Source: JAICNR01 sp035687725 (lineage in GTDB: Bacteria > Gemmatimonadota > Gemmatimonadetes > JACCXV01 > JAHWKZ01). Taken from it: DNA of 7,674 nt. Where the stretch lies: the NCBI GenBank assembly GCA_035687725.1, contig DASRVB010000248.1, positions 1-7,674 on the forward strand. The letters run 5' to 3'. This document shows, piece by piece, positions 1 to 6,480 of the stretch (its first letter is position 1; each line of letters opens with the position of its first letter). The notes beneath the pieces were generated by a model. It was given only the letters and a program-made list of their open reading frames with translations, did not search any database and was not told where the DNA came from. The translations under genes and the position numbers were made by a program.

Positions 1-1
1 C

Positions 2-712
2 CGCCGAGGCCGGTTCGACCTCCTCGCCCACTGGTCCGCGAAGCCAGCGGAGTCCCGCGTGGCGGGGACGCCGCTGAACGGCGCAAGCGAGCGCGTTTGC
101 GAGCTGCGCGTCCGCGGCGACCGCTACGTCGCCGTCGCGCCGATCGAAGGCGGCCGCTGGAACGTCAACTGCGTCGTCCCGCGCTCGGCGCTCCGCGCCG
201 AGACGGATGCTCGGGCGCTCTATCGTCGCGTGACCGGCGTCCCGGAAGGCCCCGAAGCGAGCCCCGACGAGGAGGTCGTGGCGAGCGACGTGACCGCGAT
301 CCATACCGCCCGCGCCACCGCCGAACGGGCGCTCCTGATCGGCGACGCGGCTCTGTTCCTCGATCCCTTCACCGGTCAGGGGATCTATTTGGCGCTCCGG
401 AGCGCGGCCCTGGCGGCGGAAGTGATCCCGGAGGCCCTCGCGCGCGGCCTGGGGCGGGAGCGGCTCGCCCGGTATGAAGAGGTCCGACGCGCCGAGTTCG
501 CCTCCAAGAGGCGCGTGAGCCGCGCCCTCCAGTCGGTCCTCTTCCGGAGGCGGCCGGCGCGCGCAGTCGTGCGCGCCCTCTCGCGGGACCGGCGTCTCGC
601 GCGGGAGCTTGCCGCGGCCACCGGCGACCTGACGTCGTCGGACCGGGTGTGGGCATCGGGCTATGCCGTCCGCCTTCTGAGGGCGGCATTCTCGCCCGTC
701 ACGCGTCCATAG
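2..712 (+). CDS. FAD-dependent oxidoreductase (geranylgeranyl-reductase/UbiH-like superfamily), C-terminal part, 5' end outside the window
   Basis: The frame is open from the first full codon at position 2 and ends at TAG 710-712, giving 236 residues. A GTG at 59 could serve as a start, but the preceding residues (RFDLLAHW) look like the middle of this family, so I treat the gene as truncated by the window edge. The diagnostic motif is GDAALFLDPFTGQG at about residues 114-127. In this superfamily the GD and the DP..GqG segment bind the FAD ribityl-phosphate. The stretch YVAVAPIEGGRWNVNCVV is the usual beta-rich substrate-side region, and the C-terminal ~100 residues are Arg/Ala-rich helices. 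The N-terminal GxGxxG Rossmann fold would lie upstream, out of view. Such enzymes act on polyprenyl, quinone or polyketide-like substrates; the substrate cannot be read from this fragment. No clear terminator follows the stop, and the next gene has its own promoter. Confidence 0.85.
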   Translation, partial: RRGRFDLLAHWSAKPAESRVAGTPLNGASERVCELRVRGDRYVAVAPIEGGRWNVNCVVPRSALRAETDARALYRRVTGVPEGPEASPDEEVVASDVTAIHTARATAERALLIGDAALFLDPFTGQGIYLALRSAALAAEVIPEALARGLGRERLARYEEVRRAEFASKRRVSRALQSVLFRRRPARAVVRALSRDRRLARELAAATGDLTSSDRVWASGYAVRLLRAAFSPVTRP

Positions 713-745
713 GACCGAATCCGGGCCGTGTCGTCGAATCCGGAC

Positions 746-773
746 TTGACAGATCCGGCTTTTCCGCTACTCT
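746..773 (+). promoter_or_regulatory. Candidate sigma70-type promoter of the lipoprotein-FTR1 operon
   Basis: A perfect -35 box TTGACA lies at 746-751. A weaker -10-like hexamer TACTCT lies at 768-773, separated by 16 bases. The predicted transcript start is near 780, leaving a leader of about 100 bases before the ATG at 882. The Fur-like palindrome begins right at the end of the -10, the classic arrangement for repression by steric block. The -35 is convincing; the -10 matches consensus at only three of six positions, so the exact start is uncertain. Confidence 0.6.
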
Positions 774-794
774 CGTTGAGACTCATTCTCAACG
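774..794 (+). promoter_or_regulatory. Fur-type operator (7-1-7 box inside a 21-bp palindrome)
   Basis: Half-sites CGTTGAGA (774-781) and TCTCAACG (787-794) are perfect reverse complements around a 5-base centre. The inner 15 bases, 777-791, match the Fur 7-1-7 consensus (TGATAAT-N-ATTATCA) at 11 of 14 informative positions. The substitutions are the G/C versions commonly seen in GC-rich genomes. The site overlaps the end of the -10 and the predicted transcript start of an operon encoding an iron permease, which makes iron-dependent repression by Fur the simplest reading. Related Fur-family regulators (Zur, Mur) use similar palindromes and cannot be excluded from sequence alone. Confidence 0.75.
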
Positions 795-881
795 ATTCGG
801 AACGGTTCCATTCCGATATCCGTTCCTGACCGCGCGCCCGGGATCGCTCTCGGTCAGCCGCGCCGATGCCCGGGAGGCCCG

Positions 882-1382
882 ATGCCCCGTTTGCTTCGAT
901 TTCTTCCGATCTTGGTCGTCGCGGCCGCGTGCGGCGGTGGCCCTGGTCAGAGTGCGGACGCCGACGAGGCGGCCCCTCCGGCCGACTCCACTCCCGGGGC
1001 CGCGGCGGAGGCGCCCGGCACCGCCAGGCCTGCGCCGGCCGACAGCGTGATCGCATGGGCGACCGAAATCCGGGAGGGCATCCGGCCCCTGCCCGCCCGT
1101 GTCGACGGAGATCCGGACGGCGCTCGCCAGCGCGCGGTCGAGCTCTACGTCACGCGCCAGGAGCGGATCGAGCAGGCGGCCGGGCCCGGCACGGGCGCTC
1201 CCGCCGATCTCGCCGAATCCGTCCACGAGGCCGAGGCCCGGTTCCACGAGCTCATGCAGCTTCTGGGCGAGACTCCTCCTCCCGATTCCGCCGCCGTCGA
1301 GAACGCCGTCGAGGCGCTCGACGCGCGGCTCGCCGAGGTCGTCGAGCTCCTGGAGGCGGGGGGCGAGGTGGCGGGGCCATGA
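882..1382 (+). CDS. Lipoprotein carrying the FTR1-type periplasmic helical module; putative iron-uptake partner
   Basis: This is a 166-residue protein with a short signal peptide ending in a lipobox-like VAAAC; Cys17 would be the lipidated residue. A low-complexity Ala/Pro/Asp linker (about 18-55) should let the domain reach into the periplasm. Residues 59-160 form an acidic, helical domain. Residues 63-126 align by eye with residues 39-104 of the downstream permease at about 28 identities, sharing IR.G, GD.DGAR, LY, two Glu, GPG, and an AEA.FH.LMQ block. The start ATG 882 is preceded by GGGAGG at 872-877, a short 4-base spacing. The stop TGA overlaps the permease ATG (ATGA, 1379-1382), so the two are very likely co-translated. 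A role as iron-binding or delivery lipoprotein for the permease is inferred from this similarity, the operon and the Fur-like operator. I do not recognise it as a named family. Confidence 0.85.
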   Translation: MPRLLRFLPILVVAAACGGGPGQSADADEAAPPADSTPGAAAEAPGTARPAPADSVIAWATEIREGIRPLPARVDGDPDGARQRAVELYVTRQERIEQAAGPGTGAPADLAESVHEAEARFHELMQLLGETPPPDSAAVENAVEALDARLAEVVELLEAGGEVAGP

Positions 1383-3064
1383 CGCGCTGGACGATCATCC
1401 TCGTGGCCGCGCTTCTGGTATCCGCTTCCGGCGCCCGGATCGCCGGATCCGCGGGGATCGACGAGCCCGGCCTGATCGAGCGACTGGAGGCGATTCGTGA
1501 CGGCCTCGACGACCTCGACCGATCGCTCTCGCTCGGAGACCACGACGGCGCGCGGGCCCTCGCGATGCGCCTCTACCTGGACGAATTCGAGACGGTCGAG
1601 GGATGGTGGGGTCCGGGAGGACCTCACGCGACACCCAAGCTCGCCTCCCGCGTGCGGGATGCGGAAGCGACGTTCCACGCGCTCATGCAATCCGACGACG
1701 CGGCCATGCCGGCAGCCGCGGCCCGCCTGCGGGGTGCTCTGGAGCCGCTGGAGCAGGAGGCGCGGAAACCAGGTGTCGTCCTGCAGCCCGATTTCGCGAG
1801 CCGTTCCGTCTCATCGGCCCAGGCCGGCGGGACCGCGATCGCCGGGGTCCCCCCGATGCGATCCGCCGAGATCGCCTCGCTCGCGGCCGAGCTCGAGCGC
1901 GCCCGCGCTGCGTACGCGGTTGGGGATCGGGACGCCGCGCTCGCCGCGGTCGAGCACGGCTATCTGGAAGGATTCGAGCCGCTCGAATCCCGCCTCCCGT
2001 CGGATCTCGTCGGCCGGATCGAGCGCGCGATCCACCTGTCGCTCCGCCCCTCGATCCGCGCCGGAGCCCCGGCGGCGGAGGTCGAGGTCACGTTCGCGGC
2101 GCTCTACGCCGACCTCGCGCTCGCGGACTCGCAGCTCTCCGGTGGGGCATCGTTCTGGTTCGGCGCCGTCAACGCGTTCGCGATCATCTTCCGGGAAGGG
2201 CTCGAGGCCGTGCTCCTCATCGGCGCCATCCTCGCGTACATGTCGCGCACCACGGCCGGCGCGCGCCATCGGCGGCAGGTGTGGCTGGGCGTGGCCGGCG
2301 GCCTCGCGGCCAGCGCCGCGACCTGGGTCCTGGCGGTCACGCTCGTGCCGGTCAGCGGCGCGAGCCGTGAGATGGTCGAAGGCGTGACCGCGCTCGTCGC
2401 GGTGATCGTGCTCCTCTACGTATCCCACTGGCTCTTCCAGAAGACCTACATCCACGACTGGAAGGCGTACCTGCAGGACCACGTCGGGCGCGCGATGACG
2501 CGGGGCTCGGCGCTCGCCATGGCCGGGCTCGCGTTCGCGGCCGTGTACCGCGAGGGGTTCGAGACCGTCCTGTTCTACCAGGCCCTCATGTTCGATGCCG
2601 GCGCAGCGGCCGTGCTGGCGGGCTTCGCGCCCGGGATCCTCGTCATCCTGGCGATCGGCTACGCGATCGTGAAGCTGGGACTCAAGCTGCCGCTCAAGCG
2701 CGTGTTCGCCGTCACCGGCTCGGTGATGCTCTATCTGGCGTTCGTGTTCATCGGGAAGGGCCTCTACAACCTGCAGGAGGCAGGCGTCTTCGCCCCCCAC
2801 CCGCTCGCCTGGGCCCCCGATCACGAAGCGCTGCGGCAGCTCCTCGGCCTCTACCCGCTCGCCGAGACGATGCTCGCGCAGGCCGCGTTCCTGCTGCTCC
2901 TCGGCGCGGGCGCCCTCTGGTACCGGACGCGCCGTGCGCACGCCGCAGCGCCTCTGCAGCAGGCGCTCCCGATCAGCGCGAACGTTTCCGCATCACGCGA
3001 CGCCGAAACAGCCGTCCCGACCGTGCCGCGTCCCCCGCAGCTGGAGCCCGCCGAGACCCGCTGA
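1379..3064 (+). CDS. FTR1-family high-affinity iron permease with N-terminal periplasmic modules
   Basis: This 561-residue protein starts at ATG 1379, inside the lipoprotein stop, with GAGGTG at 1365-1370 as ribosome binding site. A signal-like hydrophobic segment (5-19) precedes a periplasmic region of about 230 residues. Module 1 (about 31-128) closely resembles the upstream lipoprotein. Module 2 (about 165-253) is the more usual FTR1-associated form, with GYLEGFEPLE. The permease core follows with seven predicted membrane helices: about 259-287, 301-322, 332-353, 376-402, 411-432, 442-459 and 494-515. The two hallmark iron motifs are REGLE at 272-276 (helix 1) and REGFE at 391-395 (helix 4). 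Arg/Lys-rich loops (288-300, 432-441, 515-519) fall on the cytoplasmic side. A 45-residue Pro/Ala-rich tail ends the protein. There are no cysteines, so no fused cytochrome c, unlike some relatives. FTR1 proteins take up Fe3+, often formed by a coupled oxidase; no oxidase gene is in the window. Confidence 0.95.
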   Translation: MTRWTIILVAALLVSASGARIAGSAGIDEPGLIERLEAIRDGLDDLDRSLSLGDHDGARALAMRLYLDEFETVEGWWGPGGPHATPKLASRVRDAEATFHALMQSDDAAMPAAAARLRGALEPLEQEARKPGVVLQPDFASRSVSSAQAGGTAIAGVPPMRSAEIASLAAELERARAAYAVGDRDAALAAVEHGYLEGFEPLESRLPSDLVGRIERAIHLSLRPSIRAGAPAAEVEVTFAALYADLALADSQLSGGASFWFGAVNAFAIIFREGLEAVLLIGAILAYMSRTTAGARHRRQVWLGVAGGLAASAATWVLAVTLVPVSGASREMVEGVTALVAVIVLLYVSHWLFQKTYIHDWKAYLQDHVGRAMTRGSALAMAGLAFAAVYREGFETVLFYQALMFDAGAAAVLAGFAPGILVILAIGYAIVKLGLKLPLKRVFAVTGSVMLYLAFVFIGKGLYNLQEAGVFAPHPLAWAPDHEALRQLLGLYPLAETMLAQAAFLLLLGAGALWYRTRRAHAAAPLQQALPISANVSASRDAETAVPTVPRPPQLEPAETR

Positions 3065-3084
3065 ACGGCGGGATCCCGCGCAAA

Positions 3085-3111
3085 AGGGGCGCGGCCATCG
3101 GCCGCGCCCCT
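3085..3111. terminator. Intrinsic-terminator-like hairpin between convergent genes
   Basis: A perfect 12-bp GC-rich stem (3085-3096 with 3100-3111) closes a 3-base loop, midway between the permease stop (3064) and the receptor stop (3137). On the minus strand the stem is followed by TTTT (complement of AAAA 3082-3085, partly within the stem), so it works best as the terminator of the receptor gene. On the plus strand no T-run follows, so it may only pause or protect the permease mRNA 3' end. Confidence 0.75.
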
Positions 3112-3136
3112 CGGCAGCGACTTCTTCAGCGATGCG

Positions 3137-6100
3137 TCAGTTGAACAGGTACCGGAACCCGAGCTGTGCCCTCCACCGCGAGATCTCGCTCGGGTCGTCG
3201 ATGAACGTCTCGGTGACCGTCCCCGGGAACTGGTAGAGGGGCTCGCCCTCCGCGTTGAACGACCCGGAGCAGCCCGGGATGTTCTCATTGCACAAGATCA
3301 GCGGCGTCCTGGCGGCAGTGTTCACGACCTCGCGAACGCCCCAGTCCGAGTTCAGGAAGTTCCCCACGTTCAGCATGTCGAAGCTGATCTGGAACGTGTG
3401 GTCGCTGACGATCACGTCCTGCAGGATGCGGAGGTCGAGGTTTGTGTACCACGGGTTGATTCCCCCGTTCCGCTCGGCGATCTCCCCCCGGTGCTCGCTC
3501 AGGTAGTCGTCCTGCTCGATGAAGGCGTCGAGTGCGGCCCATTGCTGCGCCGCGGTCAACCCGCCCGGGATGTCCACCAGGTTGATCTCGCCCTGGTCGC
3601 GCGGGATGTAGATCAGATCGTTCCCGCCCGCGCCGTCGCCGTTGAGGTCGCCCAGCACGGTATACGAGAACCGCGACGTCCGTCCGGCGGTGAAGAACCC
3701 GCCCTCGGCGGCCTCCAGGAACAGGCCGAAGCTCGTGGCCAGCATGTCCGACCAGGCATGGCGGTAGTTCGCGGTGCCGGTGATGCGGTGCCGATGGCCG
3801 AACTGCGAGAACCCCTCCTCGAACTTGTTCGGGTCGCCCTGCACGGGATTCCCCTGCCAGAGCGCGAACGCGATCTCGGTCGAATCCTCATTGTTCTTAG
3901 CCTCGCTGAAGTTGTAGGCGAGGCTCGCCGCCAGCCCGTTCTGGAACACCTGCCGAAGCTGCGCCGTGAACGACACGTCGTACCCCTGGCCGTTGTTGTC
4001 GAGGACGTACGTGTCGCCGCCGGTCGCAATCGCGTTAAGGCGGTTGGCGCCCGCGCCGCCGAAGAAGGGCCGGCCGTCCGGTCCCGCAATCGTCCGCACC
4101 GGGGTGACGAGGTTCGGATTGCGGACGAAGATGTCGTTGATGTTGTCCCCATACAGGAACTCGAGCGTCAGCAGAGTGTTCGTCGGCAGCAGCTGATCGA
4201 ACGCCACGTTCGTCTTCCAGACCTGCGGCCACTTGAAGTCGTCGACGGTGGCGTTCAGGTCGAAGTTGCCGGCGTCCGGTCCCTGGTTGGCGGCCTGGTT
4301 GCCGATCCACACGAAGGGCAGCCGGCCCGTGAAGATGCCCGTGCCCCCCCGGATCTGCATCGTGCGATCGCCCTTGATGTCGTAGTTGAAGCCGACCCGC
4401 GGCGACCACAGGACCTGCGTGTCCGGGAACTCGTTCCAGGTGATCTGCTCGGGATTGTCGTCCTCGTCGAGGAGCGTCAGCGCGTCCGCGATCGGGGTAG
4501 CCGGCAGATCCGTGTTGTAGAACGGCAGGTCCGCCCGCAGGCCGTACGTCAGGTTCAACCGATCCGTGAACCGCCAGTCGTCCTGTGCGTACAGCGCGAA
4601 CTGCCCCGGCTCGCTCGGATCGTCCGCGAACGGCGCCGTCTGGTTCTCCACGATGGCGTTCAGGTCGATGAAGTTCGGGTTCGACGGATCGGTCAACTCG
4701 AAGAACTGCTCGACCGACGAGAAGGTGGTTCCACCGAACTCCGCGGGCACCGGGAACACGCCGAAGTAGAACAGGTTGAAGGAGTTGCCGAAGGTGAACC
4801 GCTCGTAGTTGGCGCCCAGCGTATAGACGTGGTTCCCGCGGTACAGGCTGAAGTCGTCGGTGATCTGGAGCACGTCCTGATCCAGCAGGTTGTGGATCGA
4901 GAACGGCTCGTGGCCCAGCGTCGTGTACTGTATGCCGTCCTCGCCGATCTCGATCGTCGGGAACGGCGCGCTGTTGGGCTCGCGGAAGTCACGGAAGCGG
5001 TTGTAGCTCGCGAACACGCGGTTTGCCCAGCGATCGGACTGCGTGTTGAGCTCGCCCGCGAAGGAGTTCAGCTCGTTGTTGATGGAATAGCCCGCGTTCT
5101 GGAAGGGGAGGCTGTTCTCGTTCGGACCGCGACCGGTGTTGTTGATGCTGATCGCGAACGGGTGCGGCGGCAGCGCGCGCACGGCGTCCAGCAGGTTGTA
5201 GCGGAAGCTGAACTTGTTCCGATCGTTGACGTTCCAGTCGAACTTGGCGATGAACTTGTCGCTGTCGGTGTTGTGAATGTAGTTCTCGAACGCCCCGGGA
5301 TCGTAGTCGTACACGTCGATCATCCGCTGGCGGATCGCCTCGAGATCCTCCGCACGGACGCGTGAGGTCGTGCCGCCCGGCGTCTCGCCGGGCCTCAGCG
5401 CCGCGAAGTTCGAGCCCGGATCCTCGCGCCGCTCCCGTTCGTAGTTCGCGAAGATGAACGCCTTGTCGCGGACGATCGGCCCGCCCACGCTGACGCCCGA
5501 CTGGTTGAACGAAAGCTCGGGCACCAGTACGTCGACGTCGCCGATCTGATCGCCGATGAACGACTCGTTGCGCAGGAACGTGTAGGCAGATCCGCGCCAC
5601 TGGTTCGTGCCGCTCTTCGTGATCGAGTTGACCGCGGCGCCGGTGAACCCGCTCTGGCGGACGTCGTATGGGGCGACCGACACCTGGACGGCCTCGATCG
5701 CGTCGTAGGGCACCGGCTCGGCGTTGGTCTGCCCGCCGGGAGCGGGATCGTCGAGCCCGAACGGGTTCCCGAAGTACGACCCGTCGAGCGAGATGTTGTT
5801 GTAGAGCCAGTTCCGGCCGCCGAAGCTGAAGTTCCCGTCGCTCCTGGGATCGAGCCGCGACAGGTCGCGAACGCTGCGCCTGAGTGAAGGCATCTCGATG
5901 ACCTGCTCGGGGGCGATGAACGTCGCCGCACCCGTCCGGGAGCTGTTCAGAACCGGGTCCGCCTCGAGCGAGACGACGATGCCCGCCACTTCGACCGCCT
6001 CGGGGACGATCGTGAAGTCGGTGTCGACGGTCTGGTTCAGGTTGACGAAGATCTCCGTCTCCTGCGACGTCTCGTAGCCGATCATCTGGACCGCGATCGT

Positions 6101-6364
6101 GTACGGACCGCCCACACGCACGCCGCGGATGTCGTAGGCACCGCCCTCGCGAACCGCGGTGCCGTACTGCGAGCCGCTCGGCTCGTGGGTCGCGATCACG
6201 GTCGCGCCGACCACGTCCTCTCCGGTGCTGGACACGACGCTCCCGGAGAGCGCTCCGGTCGTCACTCCCTGTGCGGCCAGCGCCGCCGGCAGGAACAGGA
6301 ACAAGCCCAGGAACAGGATGCTTTGCTTCAGGATCTGTCCTGACGGTCCACGGACAGGAGCCAT
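3137..6364 (-). CDS. Oar-like TonB-dependent outer-membrane receptor with carboxypeptidase-regulatory-like N-terminal domain
   Basis: This is a 1075-residue protein. ATG 6364 is preceded by GGAGGT (6374-6369). A signal peptide occupies about residues 1-30 (hydrophobic ILFLGLFLFLPAALA, cut near ALA-AQG). Residues 35-120 form a carboxypeptidase-regulatory-like beta domain (GALSGSVVSSTGEDVVGATV, then AYDIRGVRVGGPYTI and MIGYE). VEVAGIVV at 124-131 sits where a TonB box would be expected. A plug domain spans about 145-255 (MPSLRRSVRDLSRLDP, GRNWLYNNISLDG, VNSITKSGTNQWRGSAYTFLRN). The rest is an Oar-type beta-barrel ending in GFRYLFN, with an aromatic-rich last strand although the final residue is Asn. 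A DLNGDG..GND motif (906-916) is a feature of this subfamily and resembles a metal-binding loop. The only cysteines noticed are C1025 and C1032, a likely small disulfide loop. Relatives import large or unknown ligands or act in secretion/adhesion; the substrate is not predictable. The gene is convergent with the iron operon. Confidence 0.93.
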   Translation of the reverse strand: MAPVRGPSGQILKQSILFLGLFLFLPAALAAQGVTTGALSGSVVSSTGEDVVGATVIATHEPSGSQYGTAVREGGAYDIRGVRVGGPYTIAVQMIGYETSQETEIFVNLNQTVDTDFTIVPEAVEVAGIVVSLEADPVLNSSRTGAATFIAPEQVIEMPSLRRSVRDLSRLDPRSDGNFSFGGRNWLYNNISLDGSYFGNPFGLDDPAPGGQTNAEPVPYDAIEAVQVSVAPYDVRQSGFTGAAVNSITKSGTNQWRGSAYTFLRNESFIGDQIGDVDVLVPELSFNQSGVSVGGPIVRDKAFIFANYERERREDPGSNFAALRPGETPGGTTSRVRAEDLEAIRQRMIDVYDYDPGAFENYIHNTDSDKFIAKFDWNVNDRNKFSFRYNLLDAVRALPPHPFAISINNTGRGPNENSLPFQNAGYSINNELNSFAGELNTQSDRWANRVFASYNRFRDFREPNSAPFPTIEIGEDGIQYTTLGHEPFSIHNLLDQDVLQITDDFSLYRGNHVYTLGANYERFTFGNSFNLFYFGVFPVPAEFGGTTFSSVEQFFELTDPSNPNFIDLNAIVENQTAPFADDPSEPGQFALYAQDDWRFTDRLNLTYGLRADLPFYNTDLPATPIADALTLLDEDDNPEQITWNEFPDTQVLWSPRVGFNYDIKGDRTMQIRGGTGIFTGRLPFVWIGNQAANQGPDAGNFDLNATVDDFKWPQVWKTNVAFDQLLPTNTLLTLEFLYGDNINDIFVRNPNLVTPVRTIAGPDGRPFFGGAGANRLNAIATGGDTYVLDNNGQGYDVSFTAQLRQVFQNGLAASLAYNFSEAKNNEDSTEIAFALWQGNPVQGDPNKFEEGFSQFGHRHRITGTANYRHAWSDMLATSFGLFLEAAEGGFFTAGRTSRFSYTVLGDLNGDGAGGNDLIYIPRDQGEINLVDIPGGLTAAQQWAALDAFIEQDDYLSEHRGEIAERNGGINPWYTNLDLRILQDVIVSDHTFQISFDMLNVGNFLNSDWGVREVVNTAARTPLILCNENIPGCSGSFNAEGEPLYQFPGTVTETFIDDPSEISRWRAQLGFRYLFN

Positions 6365-6424
6365 GCCGACCTCCGGGATAGGCTGGAAATGGGGCCCTTG
6401 AACACCGCTGACGTTGGATTCCGG

Positions 6425-6447
6425 GAAACACGGGGGTCCCGTGTTTC
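6425..6447. repeat. Perfect inverted repeat (10-bp stem, 3-base loop) in the receptor leader
   Basis: GAAACACGGG (6425-6434) and CCCGTGTTTC (6438-6447) are exact reverse complements around GGT. The element begins 8 bases after the hydrolase stop codon and ends 61 bases before the receptor start, on their shared minus strand. It lies at the predicted transcript start of the receptor, so it could be a 5' mRNA-protecting hairpin or an operator. It could also be the 3' end of the hydrolase transcript, although no T-run follows it. Confidence 0.7.
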
Positions 6448-6453
6448 GCGAAG

Positions 6454-6480
6454 ATTATAATCCGCCGGTCCGTTGCACAA
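6454..6480 (-). promoter_or_regulatory. Candidate promoter of the TonB-dependent receptor gene
   Basis: A perfect -10 hexamer TATAAT reads on the minus strand at 6459-6454, within the symmetric AT-rich block GATTATAATC (6453-6462), which stands out in this GC-rich DNA. A weak -35-like TTGTGC lies at 6480-6475, only 15 bases upstream of it. The -10 overlaps the hydrolase stop codon TAA (6457-6455). A start near 6447 would put the inverted repeat 6425-6447 at the very 5' end of the receptor mRNA. No Fur-like palindrome is visible here. The -35 is poor, so the element is a candidate only. Confidence 0.45.

Noticed and set aside
649..1050. Short plus-strand open frame bridging the regulatory region and the lipoprotein gene
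   Set aside because: It runs through the promoter and Fur-like site, and its C-terminal part is a Pro/Arg-rich shadow of the lipoprotein.
866..1378. In-frame upstream extension of the FTR1 permease from an ATG at 866
   Set aside because: The extension is Arg/Gly-rich, overlaps the lipoprotein gene in another frame, and would bury the signal peptide that begins at 1379. The ATGA overlap and GAGGTG site support 1379.
882..1382. Lipoprotein as an EfeO/imelysin-type protein
   Set aside because: It is too short, lacks the HxxE imelysin motif and is clearly closer to the FTR1 N-terminal module.
1811..2941. Minus-strand open frame of 376 codons opposite the permease
   Set aside because: Its Glu/Arg/His-rich product is the antisense of the membrane helices, and there is no ribosome binding site or family pattern.
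1379..3064. Fused cytochrome c domain in the FTR1 protein, as in some relatives
   Set aside because: There is no CxxCH motif; the protein contains no cysteine that I can see.
3398..5365. Long plus-strand open frame (655 codons) opposite the TonB-dependent receptor
   Set aside because: Its product is Val/Arg/Glu-rich with no domain pattern, as expected from the antisense of a GC-rich gene. The minus-strand frame has clear plug and barrel motifs.
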